Positions 43,006 through 52,634 are shown, counted from the stretch's first letter. The stretch: DNA of 64,000 nucleotides from Pseudomonas sp. HS6 (GCF_023375815.1 NZ_CP067412.1:5704001-5768000), one strand, 5' to 3'. Numbers and translations are program-made. Notes: generated by a model from the letters alone, not told the origin.

Positions 43006-43671
43006 TCAGGCGCCTGACGCCGCGACAAAACTCACGTGCTCGCCTACATGCAGATTCAGCCGCAGCTCATCGACAATACCGACCGCTACCCGGTTCAGGC
43101 GCTCCAGCGGTTCGGCCAGCCCCGGCTCGAGACTGCTGCTGACCTGACTGAAATGCTCGATGGTCAGCCCCGCCACTCCACGCGGCGCATTGACCAGGGT
43201 CCAGCGCAGCGGACTGCCTTGCAGGGCTTCACGGATTTCCTCGGCGGCATGACGTTGCAGGCGATCATCCAGGTCCGGCTCGTCCAGCAGCGCGAAATCC
43301 CCCACCACAAACAAGCGCGACACGTTCGCCGCTTGCAGGCCGTCGATCAACGCGTCCACCGCCAGCACCTGTTCCACCGGCCCGAGCACCACAGACTTTT
43401 CCACATGATCGCTGCTGAACGGCAGGCCCGGCGCATCGAGCAGACAGATCACCGCCGAGCTGCCGGCAACGCTCTGGTTGACCCGCTCGGCATCGAACAG
43501 ATCGCCGCTTTTGGTGCGCAGGCCCGGGCGTGGCGCCAGAGCCGTCAGGTCGTCGAGGATGGCGATGACTTCGTGCTGGCGGCGCAGCAGTTCAGCCATC
43601 AACGCACTGCCCAGGCTACTCATGGCACCATAGAGCACCACTTTCACCGCCGGGGTTTCGGCATTCTTCAT
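43006..43671 (-). CDS. NAD(P)-binding Rossmann-fold protein (SDR/NmrA-like)
   Basis: The 221 residues begin with a nucleotide-binding region VKVVLYGAMSSLGSALMAELL, in which the glycine-rich loop is YGAMSSLG. The later pattern (SSAVICLLDAP, RLFVVGDFALL, WTLVNAPRGVAG) fits atypical short-chain dehydrogenases that modify flavins or act as redox sensors. The Tyr-x3-Lys catalytic pair is not evident. The ATG start has AGGA upstream; a 32-codon longer frame overlaps the divergent DOPA-dioxygenase-like gene. The substrate is unknown. Confidence 0.75.
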   Translation of the reverse strand: MKNAETPAVKVVLYGAMSSLGSALMAELLRRQHEVIAILDDLTALAPRPGLRTKSGDLFDAERVNQSVAGSSAVICLLDAPGLPFSSDHVEKSVVLGPVEQVLAVDALIDGLQAANVSRLFVVGDFALLDEPDLDDRLQRHAAEEIREALQGSPLRWTLVNAPRGVAGLTIEHFSQVSSSLEPGLAEPLERLNRVAVGIVDELRLNLHVGEHVSFVAASGA

Positions 43672-43753
43672 GGCTGAGGTCCTTTGTTTTCCCTTGTATG
43701 GCGTGTGACATACGGCCAACGCCGAGGGTTCGAACCGATTCAGAGGGTTTGCG

Positions 43754-44080
43754 ATGCAGACGATCAAGGGTTATCACGCCCACATTTATTACGACGCCAG
43801 CACGATCGAACAGGCGCGGGCGCTGTGTGAGCAGGCGGCAGCGCTGTTTCCATTAAAGATGGGCCGCGTGCATGAACGCCCGGTGGGTCCGCACCCGGAC
43901 TGGAGCTGCCAACTGGCCTTCGGCCCGGATCTGATCGGCGACGTGTTGCCGTGGCTGGCGCTCAATCGCAAGGGATTGGTGGTGTTCCTGCACCCGGACA
44001 CCGGCGATGACTTGCTCGACCACACCGAGCACGCGATCTGGATGGGCGCGATGCGGCCGCTGGATCTGTCTATTTTTTAA
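43754..44080 (+). CDS. DOPA 4,5-dioxygenase family protein
   Basis: Small (108 residues) protein of the aromatic-ring-opening dioxygenase family. The conserved histidines are in YHAHIYYD (residues 7-14), VGPHPDWSCQLAF and VFLHPDTGDDLLDHTEHAIWMG. Fungal and plant members cleave DOPA; bacterial roles are mostly unknown. It is convergent with the GFA-family gene at 44081 (adjacent stop codons). Confidence 0.88.
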   Translation: MQTIKGYHAHIYYDASTIEQARALCEQAAALFPLKMGRVHERPVGPHPDWSCQLAFGPDLIGDVLPWLALNRKGLVVFLHPDTGDDLLDHTEHAIWMGAMRPLDLSIF

Positions 44081-44482
44081 TCAGATGGTTTCTTCAGGCT
44101 CGCCAGGTAAATGCTCATCCAGATGCAGCCACGGCAACTGGCTGTCGGTCCAGATGTGCCGCTCGGCGGCGGCTTGCTCCGGGTGATCCAGGGTGGCGAC
44201 GGTCAGATCGATGCTCTCGGGGCTGAGCAACGTCACCAGCGCCAGTTGCGCGCCGCAGTTCGGGCAGAAGAACCGTGCGCAACTCGTCGAGGAGTCGTAG
44301 CGCGAGGGTTTCCCGGCCAGCCACTGAAAGTTCGCCGCCGGCAGCGTGATCCAGGTGGTGACGATGCCACCGCTGACCTTTCGGCAAATCGAGCAATGAC
44401 AGTGGGCAATGTCGCGCAAGGTTCCGCTTAACTGATAGCGAATATGTCCGCAATGGCAGCCGCCGCTGTGCAATTCACTCAT
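44081..44482 (-). CDS. GFA-family (glutathione-dependent formaldehyde-activating-like) protein
   Basis: The 133 residues carry the zinc-binding cysteines of the Mss4-like GFA fold: GGCHCGHIRY, AHCHCSICRKVSGG and FFCPNCGAQLA. The founding member was thought to form S-hydroxymethylglutathione; most bacterial paralogues are uncharacterised. It stands alone on the minus strand. Confidence 0.92.
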   Translation of the reverse strand: MSELHSGGCHCGHIRYQLSGTLRDIAHCHCSICRKVSGGIVTTWITLPAANFQWLAGKPSRYDSSTSCARFFCPNCGAQLALVTLLSPESIDLTVATLDHPEQAAAERHIWTDSQLPWLHLDEHLPGEPEETI

Positions 44483-44673
44483 CGTCCCGCCCTCCCGTTC
44501 CCGTGTTCATTGACTCTAGCCGCATCCGACGGCCGGTTGGCCATTCGCCCGAAGCTTTCATCGGCGAAAGGTAGCTGAAAGGTTCCCCGATTAGGATCGC
44601 CGCCACTACCGGCAACAGACCGGTTGGCCAACGCGTGTGATTGCTCGCACGTCAGGCCCAATTAACAACAACA

Positions 44674-44754
44674 ATGGTGATTCTGATGTCTTCTGTAGCC
44701 CGCCTCCTCGCTCCAACTCCGCCCGTACGTCTCGTGCTTCCCGTTCTGCGCTGA
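44674..44754 (+). CDS. Possible 26-codon leader ORF with Crc/Hfq-like A-rich motif
   Basis: Within the 323-base gap 44483-44805, an ATG at 44674 opens 26 codons (MVILMSSVARLLAPTPPVRL, then VLPVLR) ending in TGA at 44754, 51 bases before the CitMHS start. The bases before and across the ATG read AACAACAACAATGG, which fits the AAnAAnAA pattern bound by Hfq-Crc in Pseudomonas carbon catabolite repression. No strong Shine-Dalgarno is present. It could be a regulatory leader peptide, or the A-rich motif alone may matter. The rest of the gap shows nothing recognisable. Confidence 0.35.
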   Translation: MVILMSSVARLLAPTPPVRLVLPVLR

Positions 44755-44805
44755 TCCCGCCCGATCCGCTCACTTACCTAGCCGCGCTACGCCTGGAGTA
44801 TTCCC

Positions 44806-46113
44806 ATGCTGACTTTCCTTGGCTTCGCCATGGTCATCACGTTCATGTTCCTGATCATGACCAAGCGCCTGTCTGCGCTGATCGCTCTGATCATCATCCC
44901 GATCCTGTTCGCCCTGTTCGGTGGTTTCGCGCCGAAGATCGGCCCGATGATGCTCGAAGGTATTACCAAGCTTGCGCCGACCGGCGTGATGCTGATGTTC
45001 GCCATTCTGTATTTCGCCCTGATGATCGACTCCGGCCTGTTCGACCCGGCCGTGCGCAAGATCCTCAAACTGGTCAAGGGCGACCCGCTGAAAGTTTCGG
45101 TCGGCACCGCCGTACTGGCGCTCGTCGTTTCCCTCGATGGTGACGGCGCGACCACTTACATGATCTGCGTGGCCGCCATGCTGCCGCTCTACAGCCGCAT
45201 CGGCATGAGCCCGCGGATCATGGCCGGTCTGATCATCCTCGCCGGCGGCGTGATGAACATGACCCCCTGGGGCGGCCCGACCGCCCGTGCCGCCAGTGCT
45301 CTGCACGTGGACCCTTCAGACATCTTCGTACCGATGATCCCGGCCATGGGCGCCGGTGTGATCGCGATCCTGATCATTGCCTACTTCTACGGCAAACGTG
45401 AACGTGCGCGTCTGGGTGAACTGCACCTGATTGGCGACGAAATCGATCACAGTGAAATCAGCGTCTCGCAATTCCCGGATGCCCGTCGTCCGAAGCTGAT
45501 CTGGTTCAACGGCCTGCTGACCCTGGCGCTGATGTGCACCCTGATTGCCGGCCTGTTGCCGCTGCCGGTGCTGTTCATGGTGGCGTTCAGTATTGCAATG
45601 ATCGTCAACTACCCTTGCCTGCAACAGCAGAAGGACCGCGTCGCGGCTCACGCGGGCAGCGTGCTGTCGGTGGTCAGTCTGATCTTCGCGGCGGGCATCT
45701 TCACCGGTATCCTGTCGGGCACCGGCATGGTCGATGCCATGTCGAAAAGCCTGCTGGCGGTGATCCCTGATTTCCTCGGCCCGTACCTGGCGGTGATCAC
45801 GGCGCTGGTGAGCATGCCGTTCACGTTCTTCATGTCGAACGACGCGTTCTACTATGGCGTGTTGCCGGTGTTGTCCGAAGCGGCCAGCCATTACGGCATC
45901 ACCGCGGTGGAAATGGCCCGTGCCTCGATTGTCGGCCAGCCGGTTCACCTGCTGAGCCCGCTGGTGCCGTCGACGTATCTGCTGGTCGCACTGGCCGGGA
46001 TCGAGTTCGGCGATCACCAGCGTTTCACCCTGAAGTGGGCAGTGCTGGTCTGCCTGTGCATACTGGTCGCAGCCTTGCTGTTGGGGACTTTCCCGCTGTT
46101 CAGCACTTTGTAA
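44806..46113 (+). CDS. CitMHS-family citrate-metal:proton symporter
   Basis: The 435-residue inner-membrane transporter has about 12 hydrophobic segments starting MLTFLGFAMVITFMFLIMTK. The family core includes LVVSLDGDGATTYMICVAAM and MNMTPWGGPTARAASALHVD, followed by FTGILSGTGMVDAMSKSL. CitMHS proteins take up citrate complexed with a divalent metal such as Mg2+. GGAG lies nine bases before the start. The A-rich motif upstream suggests catabolite repression, which would suit a citrate carrier. Confidence 0.92.
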   Translation: MLTFLGFAMVITFMFLIMTKRLSALIALIIIPILFALFGGFAPKIGPMMLEGITKLAPTGVMLMFAILYFALMIDSGLFDPAVRKILKLVKGDPLKVSVGTAVLALVVSLDGDGATTYMICVAAMLPLYSRIGMSPRIMAGLIILAGGVMNMTPWGGPTARAASALHVDPSDIFVPMIPAMGAGVIAILIIAYFYGKRERARLGELHLIGDEIDHSEISVSQFPDARRPKLIWFNGLLTLALMCTLIAGLLPLPVLFMVAFSIAMIVNYPCLQQQKDRVAAHAGSVLSVVSLIFAAGIFTGILSGTGMVDAMSKSLLAVIPDFLGPYLAVITALVSMPFTFFMSNDAFYYGVLPVLSEAASHYGITAVEMARASIVGQPVHLLSPLVPSTYLLVALAGIEFGDHQRFTLKWAVLVCLCILVAALLLGTFPLFSTL

Positions 46114-46131
46114 CGGCATCAACTCACCAGA

Positions 46132-46152
46132 ACGCCAGCTGCTTGCTGGCGT
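46132..46152 (+). terminator. Hairpin between citMHS and terC
   Basis: Perfect 8-bp stem ACGCCAGC / GCTGGCGT with loop TGCTT, 18 bases after the transporter stop. The following CCTGGTTT is a weak T-tract, so termination may be partial. Confidence 0.5.
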
Positions 46153-46183
46153 CCTGGTTTAACACACGCTCAAAGGAATACAC

Positions 46184-46951
46184 ATGGAATGGCTGACCAA
46201 CCCTGAGATCTGGGTTGCCTTCTTTACCCTGACCGCCCTGGAAATCGTTCTGGGCATCGATAACATCATCATGATTTCGATCCTGGTCAGCCGCATGCCC
46301 AAACACATGCAACAGCGCACGCGGATCTTCGGTCTTGGCCTGGCCATGATCACGCGGATCCTGTTGTTGCTGTCGATCACCTGGGTCATGCGCCTGACCG
46401 CCGACCTGTTCGTGGTGTTCGGCCAGGGCATTTCCGGACGTGACCTGATTCTGTTCTTCGGTGGCCTGTTCCTGCTGTGGAAAAGCTCCCAGGAGATGTA
46501 CCACGCGCTGGAAGGTGAAGACGAAAGCGACGATACGCCTGGCGGCAAGGGCGGTAACTTCCTCTACACCATCATCCAGATCGCGATCATCGACATCGTG
46601 TTCTCGCTGGACTCGGTGATCACTGCTGTCGGCATGGTGTCCCATGTGCCGGTCATGGTCGCGGCGATCATCGTGGCGGTGCTGGTGATGATGCTGGCCT
46701 CGGGCAAGATCAGCGAATTCATCGACAAGCACCCTTCGCTGAAAATGCTCGCGCTGTCGTTCCTGCTGGTGGTCGGCACCGTGCTGATCGCCGAATCGTT
46801 CGACGTGCACGTACCGAAAGGCTACGTCTACTTCGCCATGGGCTTCTCGCTGGCAGTCGAAGCGATCAACATCAAGCTGCGCACCGCGATGGCGAAAAAG
46901 AAGAAACAGCAGGATCCGGTGAAACTGCGCAAGGATATTCCGGGTCAGTAA
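46184..46951 (+). CDS. TerC-family integral membrane protein
   Basis: The 255 residues have seven predicted transmembrane segments. The two halves carry the acidic motifs of the family: LEIVLGIDNIIMISILVSRM (residues 20-39) and IDIVFSLDSVITAVG. TerC/Alx proteins are linked to tellurite resistance and to manganese export or metal insertion into exported proteins. The short C-terminus is Lys-rich. The substrate is inferred only from family. Confidence 0.92.
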   Translation: MEWLTNPEIWVAFFTLTALEIVLGIDNIIMISILVSRMPKHMQQRTRIFGLGLAMITRILLLLSITWVMRLTADLFVVFGQGISGRDLILFFGGLFLLWKSSQEMYHALEGEDESDDTPGGKGGNFLYTIIQIAIIDIVFSLDSVITAVGMVSHVPVMVAAIIVAVLVMMLASGKISEFIDKHPSLKMLALSFLLVVGTVLIAESFDVHVPKGYVYFAMGFSLAVEAINIKLRTAMAKKKKQQDPVKLRKDIPGQ

Positions 46952-46973
46952 CCCGAACGCTGCGCATAAGATC

Positions 46974-46997
46974 AAAGGGCCTTCGGGCCCTTTTTTT
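46974..46997 (+). terminator. Rho-independent terminator after terC
   Basis: Stem AAAGGGCC / GGCCCTTT with TTCG tetraloop, followed by TTTT, a strong terminator 22 bases after the terC stop. Confidence 0.92.
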
Positions 46998-47164
46998 ATG
47001 GCTGCATGAACCTGTTTTCATGACGCTTTTGTTTCAATCCGCACTTTAGCTGTGCAATGCTGGCGCCCGGACCGTTAGCCAACTACAGCTTAAGAACAAC
47101 ACGTAGAAACCGCGCGGTATCGTCAACTTGCCCCTTTGGGGCGCTGCAACTACAGGGGGTCTGC

Positions 47165-48823
47165 ATGCTCACCCTGCTCAATCTGCTTTCTGCCGTGGCC
47201 CTGCTGATCTGGGGCACGCACATTGTCCGAACCGGCATCCTGCGGGTGTACGGCACCAACCTGCGCCATGTGATCGGCCAGAACATGTCCAAACGATGGC
47301 TGGCCTTCATCGCCGGCATCCTCGTGACCGCGATGGTACAGAGCAGCAACGCCACCGCCATGCTCGTGACGTCTTTCGTCGGCCAGGGCCTGATGGCGCT
47401 GACCCCGGCCCTGGTGACCATGCTCGGGGCCGACGTCGGTACGGCGCTGATGGCGCGGGTGCTGACGTTCGATCTGTCGTGGCTGTCGCCGCTGCTGATT
47501 TTCCTCGGGGTGATTTTCTTTCTGTCGCGCAAACAGACGCGGCTCGGGCAGATGGGGCGCGTGGCCATCGGGCTGGGGCTGATCATTCTGGCGCTGCAAC
47601 TGATCGTCGAGGCCGCCGGGCCGATCACGCACGCCAAAGGCGTGAAGGTGATCTTCGCCTCGCTGACCGGCGACCTCCTGCTCGACGCCCTGGTCGGTGC
47701 GTTGTTCGCGATGATTTCCTACTCCAGCCTCGCCGCCGTGCTGCTGACCGCGACGCTGGCCGGCGCCAATGTGATCAGCCTGCCGGTGGCGATCGGTCTG
47801 GTGATCGGCGCCAACATCGGCAGCGGCGTGCTGGCGTTCATGAGCACCAGCATGCAGAACGCCGCCGGGCGGCAAGTGGCGCTGGGTAGTCTGTTGTACA
47901 AGCTGATCGGGCTGTTGCTGATCATTCCGGTGCTCGACCCACTGGTGCACTGGATTGACGGCCTGGATTTCAGTCCGCAGGAAATGGTCATCGGCTTCCA
48001 CCTGCTCTACAACACCGCGCGCTGCCTGATCCTGGTGCCAACCGTCGCGCCAATGGCACGGCTGTGTGCCTGGCTGCTGCCGGAGCGGCCGGAGATCAAC
48101 GGCACCGCCAAACCGCGTCATCTCGACCCGACAGCACTGGTCACGCCTAGCCTGGCGCTGGCCAACGCCGCCCGGGAAACCCTGCGCATGGGCGACCTGA
48201 TCGACAACATGCTCGACGCGACCCTCGATGTACTGCGCGGCAAACAAACCGCGGTCACCATGGAAATGCGCAAGCTGACCGATGACGTCGAAGCGCTGTA
48301 CAGCGCGATCAAGCTGTATCTGGCGCAAATGCCCCGTGAAGATCTCGGCGAGCAGGACAGTCGGCGCTGGGCAGAAATCATCGAACTGGCAATCAACCTC
48401 AAGCTCGCCAGCGACCTGATCGAACGCATGCTGCGTAAAGTGCAGCAGCAGAAGACCTCCCAGCGCCGCTCGTTTTCCGAGGACGGGCTGGAAGAACTGG
48501 CGGGCCTGCACCAGCAATTGATCTCCAATCTGCGGCTGGGGCTGTCGGTATTCCTCAGCGGCGATAAGGAAAGCGCCCGGCAGTTGCTGCGCGAAAAACG
48601 GCGCTTCCGCGCGCAGGAGCGGCGTCTGGCCCATGCGCATGTCAGCCGTTTGCAACGCAAGATCGTGCAAAGTATCGAGACCAGTTCGCTGCACCTGGAG
48701 TTGATTGCCGACATGAAACGCTTGAACTCGCTGTTCTGCAGCAGCGCCTACGTGGTGCTGGAAACCGCCGATACCGGAGCGCTCGAAACCGACGATATGG
48801 CGGACATCACGCATTCGCCTTGA
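47165..48823 (+). CDS. Na/Pi cotransporter family protein with PhoU-like tail
   Basis: The 552 residues contain two inverted QSS-type repeats of the NptA/PiT-II family: ILVTAMVQSSNATAMLVTSF near residue 50 and a second set of segments with ISYSSLAAVLLTATLAGANV. About eight transmembrane segments end near residue 310. The C-terminal third (about 345-540) is a soluble PhoU-like helical domain. It probably moves phosphate with sodium. The start was chosen at the ATG with AGGGGG upstream; the longer frame is non-hydrophobic and lacks support. Confidence 0.9.
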   Translation: MLTLLNLLSAVALLIWGTHIVRTGILRVYGTNLRHVIGQNMSKRWLAFIAGILVTAMVQSSNATAMLVTSFVGQGLMALTPALVTMLGADVGTALMARVLTFDLSWLSPLLIFLGVIFFLSRKQTRLGQMGRVAIGLGLIILALQLIVEAAGPITHAKGVKVIFASLTGDLLLDALVGALFAMISYSSLAAVLLTATLAGANVISLPVAIGLVIGANIGSGVLAFMSTSMQNAAGRQVALGSLLYKLIGLLLIIPVLDPLVHWIDGLDFSPQEMVIGFHLLYNTARCLILVPTVAPMARLCAWLLPERPEINGTAKPRHLDPTALVTPSLALANAARETLRMGDLIDNMLDATLDVLRGKQTAVTMEMRKLTDDVEALYSAIKLYLAQMPREDLGEQDSRRWAEIIELAINLKLASDLIERMLRKVQQQKTSQRRSFSEDGLEELAGLHQQLISNLRLGLSVFLSGDKESARQLLREKRRFRAQERRLAHAHVSRLQRKIVQSIETSSLHLELIADMKRLNSLFCSSAYVVLETADTGALETDDMADITHSP

Positions 48824-48917
48824 ACGTCTGGGGCTGTGGTCAGTCAGTAACTCAAGGTTTGGCCTCAGGGCCGGACTGACGACACGGATCTCCAATTCAG
48901 CTGTATGGAAGCTCGTT

Positions 48918-50306
48918 ATGCGTTGCCTGTTGTTCGCTTGTCTGCTGCTCGGTTCCCTGCCCGCCTTCGCCCTGGATCGCTTTCAGGTCGAAGGCTATGC
49001 CTTGCCCAACGGCCTGCAATTGCTGCTCAAGCCCGGCACCGAGCGTGGGCACGTGGCGATCCGGCTGGTGGTGGGCGTCGGTCTCGACGACTTCGACTGC
49101 AATGAAAAAGAGCTGCCGCACCTGCTCGAACACCTATTGTTCAGCGGCATCGACGCGACTGGCGAAGGTGGCCTCGAAGAGCGCATGCAAGCCCTCGGCG
49201 GCGACTGGAACGCCTTCACCAGCAACGCCGACACCACGTTCGTCATCGAAGCCCCGGCGAAAAACCAGCGTAAGGTCCTCGACCTGCTGCTGGACCTGCT
49301 GACCCAGACCCGCTTCGACGACAACGCGATCAACGCCGCCAAACGGGTGGTCGAGCGTGAGGACGGCGGGCATTACACCCGCTTGCAACGGTTTCTCGAC
49401 CGGCAGGACCTGGGCCATACCGCGAGCAATCAACTGGCGGTCGAACTGGGCCTGAAATGCCCGCAACGAGCCGAAGTCGATGGCCTGACCCGCGAACAGC
49501 TGGAGAAAGTGCGCAAGGCCTGGTACGCACCGAACAACATGACCCTGATCGTCGTCGGCGACCTCGACAAGTTGCTGCCGGCCTATCTGGAGCGAGCGTG
49601 GGGCGCGCTCGAAGCGGTCGACCCGAGCGAGCACCGGCCGTTGCCGGACATTCTCGCCAGCGCCGCCCACGAACGCACGATCACTCGCGGCTTCATCGGC
49701 AACAGCGCCAAGCTGCACTGGCTGGTGCCGGAGCCGGTGCTGGACGATCAGTACGACCAGACTTTCGACCTGCTCAAGGAATACTTGGAATGGGCGCTGT
49801 ACCGCCAACTGCGCCTGGATCATGGTTTGTCCTATGGGCCGTGGGCCGAGCGCGAGGTGTTCGGCGGCGTCGGTTTCATGAGCCTGAATGCCGACCTGGA
49901 TCGCGGTGACATCGCCGAAGCCGAACAGGTACTGGAAAGCCTCAAGGCTGACCTGCTGAAAAACGGTCTCGATGCCGATACGTTCAACCGTATCAAACAG
50001 GCAGCAATCGCCCATCAGGCTTGGGCCGTGCAAGGCAACAGCGCCATGGCCGACTATTACTGGAGCGCGCTGGGCGACTACGAGGATGGCCGTTTCGCCA
50101 ACCCTGCGCTGGAGCTGCAAGGCGTGACGCTGGAAGCGGCGAACAAGGCCATGCGCGAGTTGCTGCTGCAACCGGGATACCTGCGGATCGAGAAGCCTTT
50201 GCTCAGCGATGACGAGGTGTTGTGGCTGGTGGCGGGCGGGCTGGGTGTTCTGCTGCTGATCCTGCTGGGCTGGCGGCTGCATCGTCCCCCCCCGGCCAAG
50301 CCGTGA
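48918..50306 (+). CDS. M16-family zinc peptidase, secreted and membrane-anchored
   Basis: The 462 residues start with a signal peptide (MRCLLFACLLLGSLPAFA). The inverted zinc motif is HLLEH (in ELPHLLEHLLFSGI, near residue 73), and the downstream metal glutamate is in AAKRVVERE. A C-terminal transmembrane helix (VLWLVAGGLGVLLLILLGW) anchors it. It has the length of one M16 subunit pair. The active site is intact, unlike the non-catalytic partners in this family. Its substrate is unknown. Confidence 0.92.
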   Translation: MRCLLFACLLLGSLPAFALDRFQVEGYALPNGLQLLLKPGTERGHVAIRLVVGVGLDDFDCNEKELPHLLEHLLFSGIDATGEGGLEERMQALGGDWNAFTSNADTTFVIEAPAKNQRKVLDLLLDLLTQTRFDDNAINAAKRVVEREDGGHYTRLQRFLDRQDLGHTASNQLAVELGLKCPQRAEVDGLTREQLEKVRKAWYAPNNMTLIVVGDLDKLLPAYLERAWGALEAVDPSEHRPLPDILASAAHERTITRGFIGNSAKLHWLVPEPVLDDQYDQTFDLLKEYLEWALYRQLRLDHGLSYGPWAEREVFGGVGFMSLNADLDRGDIAEAEQVLESLKADLLKNGLDADTFNRIKQAAIAHQAWAVQGNSAMADYYWSALGDYEDGRFANPALELQGVTLEAANKAMRELLLQPGYLRIEKPLLSDDEVLWLVAGGLGVLLLILLGWRLHRPPPAKP

Positions 50307-50401
50307 TCCCGAGGGCGTTAACTGATCGACAGCCTCGCCACGGGCCCCGGCGGGCGGTACTCTGTCGAGGTTTTTTTCCTCGACTGTCGTGAACCGCCCA
50401 C

Positions 50402-51430
50402 ATGCTCAAATTGACCCTCCTGATCCAGCGCATTCTCGAACTGATGAAGCGCTACCCCGGGGTCATTGCGCTCGGTGGTTTCATCTCCGGGGTCGGCAGT
50501 TTCATTCTGGTCGACCGGCAACAGGGGCTGGCAAGCTGGATCACCACGATCATGCTGCTGAGCTGGATCTGGCTGATGCTGGAAAACAGCCTGACGCAGC
50601 TGTTCACACGGATCTTCAAACGGGAAATTCCCCAGCCGCTGCTGCGTTACGCGACGCAGATGATCCATCAGGAAAGCCTGTTTTTCGTCCTGCCGTTCTT
50701 CTTCATCACCACCACCTGGAACAGCGGCCAACTGGTGTTCACCGGTCTGCTGTGCATCGCCGCGCTGATCTCGATCGTCGATCCGCTCTACTACAAATGG
50801 CTGGCGCCGCGGCGTTGGGCGTTCCTCGCGCTGCACACCCTGACCCTGTTCGCCGCCCTGCTCACCGCCTTGCCGGTGATCATGCACCTGACCACGTCGC
50901 AGAGCTTCAAATGGGCGCTGGGGACGGCCGTGGTGCTGTCGTTCCCGAGCCTGGCGTCGATCTTCCCGATCCGCACCGTGCGCAACGCGCTGGCGATCCT
51001 CAGCATCACCATCGGTATCGGCGGCGTAGGCTGGGTTCTGCGTTCGTGGGTTCCGCCGGCGACACTGTGGATGACTGATGTTGCGATCAGCACCCAGTTG
51101 CAGGATCGCACCCCCGGCGCCAGCCTCGAGCAAGTCAGCGCCGAGCAGATCCGTGGCGGCGGGCTCTACGCCTACACCGCGATCAACGCGCCGCGCGGGC
51201 TCGATGAGCGGATCTACCATGTGTGGCAGTTCAACGGCAAAGAGGTCGACCGCATCGCCCTCGATATTCATGGCGGGCGCAAGGAAGGCTACCGGGCGTG
51301 GACCCACAAGCAGGTTTTCCCCGGCAACCCGGTCGGTGACTGGCAGGTGCGAGTGCTGACTGAAGACGGCCAGGTGATCGGCGTTCTGCGTTTCGAAGTC
51401 ACGGACAGCACACCGATCAAAGAAAAGTAA
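50402..51430 (+). CDS. DUF5924/DUF2914 membrane protein
   Basis: The 342 residues have about seven transmembrane segments in the N-terminal two thirds (for example VIALGGFISGVGSFILVD and LVFTGLLCIAALISIVDPL). They are followed by a soluble C-terminal domain of about 110 residues with HVWQFNGKEVDRIALDIHGG and WQVRVLTEDGQVIGVLRFEV, the DUF2914 type. No enzymatic motif is seen. It sits between the M16 peptidase and a lipid-transport operon, but no functional link is known. Confidence 0.8.
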   Translation: MLKLTLLIQRILELMKRYPGVIALGGFISGVGSFILVDRQQGLASWITTIMLLSWIWLMLENSLTQLFTRIFKREIPQPLLRYATQMIHQESLFFVLPFFFITTTWNSGQLVFTGLLCIAALISIVDPLYYKWLAPRRWAFLALHTLTLFAALLTALPVIMHLTTSQSFKWALGTAVVLSFPSLASIFPIRTVRNALAILSITIGIGGVGWVLRSWVPPATLWMTDVAISTQLQDRTPGASLEQVSAEQIRGGGLYAYTAINAPRGLDERIYHVWQFNGKEVDRIALDIHGGRKEGYRAWTHKQVFPGNPVGDWQVRVLTEDGQVIGVLRFEVTDSTPIKEK

Positions 51431-51485
51431 TCGGGTTCGTGCTATTACGTAGGTTCGCGAATTTAGCCGAACAAGCACGGAGCTT

Positions 51486-52634
51486 ATGACCAGCAGCTCG
51501 ATGACCGGTAATGCCCGACTGGACACCTCGATCACCCCTGCCCGCCTGCGGGTCACCGGGGACTGGACGCTTGCCCATTACGCCGAGCTCAAGCACCTGA
51601 GCGAAACCCTGCGCGGTCAGTACGACGCCAGCACCCCCATCGACCTCAACGGCCTCGGCGCCCTCGATACTGCCGGCGCCTCGCTGCTGGTGGAACTGCT
51701 CGGCTCCGAGCGTCTGGGCAAATCCGCCGAACACCCCGATTGCACGATTTCCGTCGCCGACCGCGCGTTGCTGCAAACCGTGTATCGCTCGCTGACCGAT
51801 TTCTGCGTACCGATCAAGGAACCGGAAATCAGCGTCAGCGTGCAATTGCTGACGCGCATCGGCCGGGCCGTCGACACGGTCTGGCAAGACACCCTGCAAC
51901 TGCTCGGCTTCGTCGGCCTGATCCTCGAAACCATCGCCCGCAGCCTGTTCCGGCCCAAGCGCTGGCGGATCACACCGATGATCGCCCACATCGAACAGAC
52001 CGGTCTCGACGCTGCGCCTATCGTGGCGTTGCTGACCTTTCTGGTGGGCGCCGTAGTGGCGTTTCTCGGGGCGACGGTGTTGGCCAGTTTCGGCGCCAGT
52101 GTGTTCACCGTGGATCTGGTGGGTTTCGCCTTCCTGCGCGAATTCGGCGTGTTGCTCACGGCGATCCTGATGGCCGGCCGCACCGCCAGTGCCTTTACCG
52201 CGCAGATCGGCTCAATGAAAGCCAACGAAGAAATCGACGCGATTCGCACCCTCGGCCTCGACCCCATGGAATTGCTGGTAGTGCCTCGGGTGCTGGCCTT
52301 ATTGGTAGCCCTGCCGATGCTGACCTTCCTCGCGATGATCTGCGGGATCATCGGTGGCGCCGTGGTCTGCGCGGTGTCGCTGGATATTTCGCCGGCGATG
52401 TTCCTGTCGCTGCTGCAAAGCGACATAGGGATTCAACATTTCCTGGTGGGCTTGGTCAAAGCTCCGATCTTCGCGTTCCTGATCGCCGCCATCGGCTGTC
52501 TGGAAGGCTTCAAAGTCAGCGGCAGCGCCGAATCGGTCGGCGCCCACACCACCTCCAGCGTGGTGCAATCGATCTTCGTGGTGATCGTGCTCGATGCGGT
52601 CGCCGCGCTGTTCTTCATGGAGATGGGCTGGTGA
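51486..52634 (+). CDS. MlaE-like ABC permease with fused N-terminal STAS domain
   Basis: Permease of a lipid-trafficking ABC transporter. Residues 1-110 form a STAS (MlaB-like) domain with DLNGLGALDTAGASLLVELL. The MlaE permease occupies about 125-382, with LLTFLVGAVVAFLGATVLAS, EFGVLLTAILMAGRTASAFT and IGSMKANEEIDAIRTLGLDP. In E. coli MlaB is a separate protein; here the two are one chain of 382 residues. It is the first gene of a four-gene operon; its stop overlaps the ATPase start. Confidence 0.93.
   Translation: MTSSSMTGNARLDTSITPARLRVTGDWTLAHYAELKHLSETLRGQYDASTPIDLNGLGALDTAGASLLVELLGSERLGKSAEHPDCTISVADRALLQTVYRSLTDFCVPIKEPEISVSVQLLTRIGRAVDTVWQDTLQLLGFVGLILETIARSLFRPKRWRITPMIAHIEQTGLDAAPIVALLTFLVGAVVAFLGATVLASFGASVFTVDLVGFAFLREFGVLLTAILMAGRTASAFTAQIGSMKANEEIDAIRTLGLDPMELLVVPRVLALLVALPMLTFLAMICGIIGGAVVCAVSLDISPAMFLSLLQSDIGIQHFLVGLVKAPIFAFLIAAIGCLEGFKVSGSAESVGAHTTSSVVQSIFVVIVLDAVAALFFMEMGW

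Noticed and set aside
44637..45143. 168-codon frame across the citMHS 5' end
   Set aside because: It overlaps most of the transporter N-terminus in another frame; only the short 26-codon leader ORF is worth keeping.
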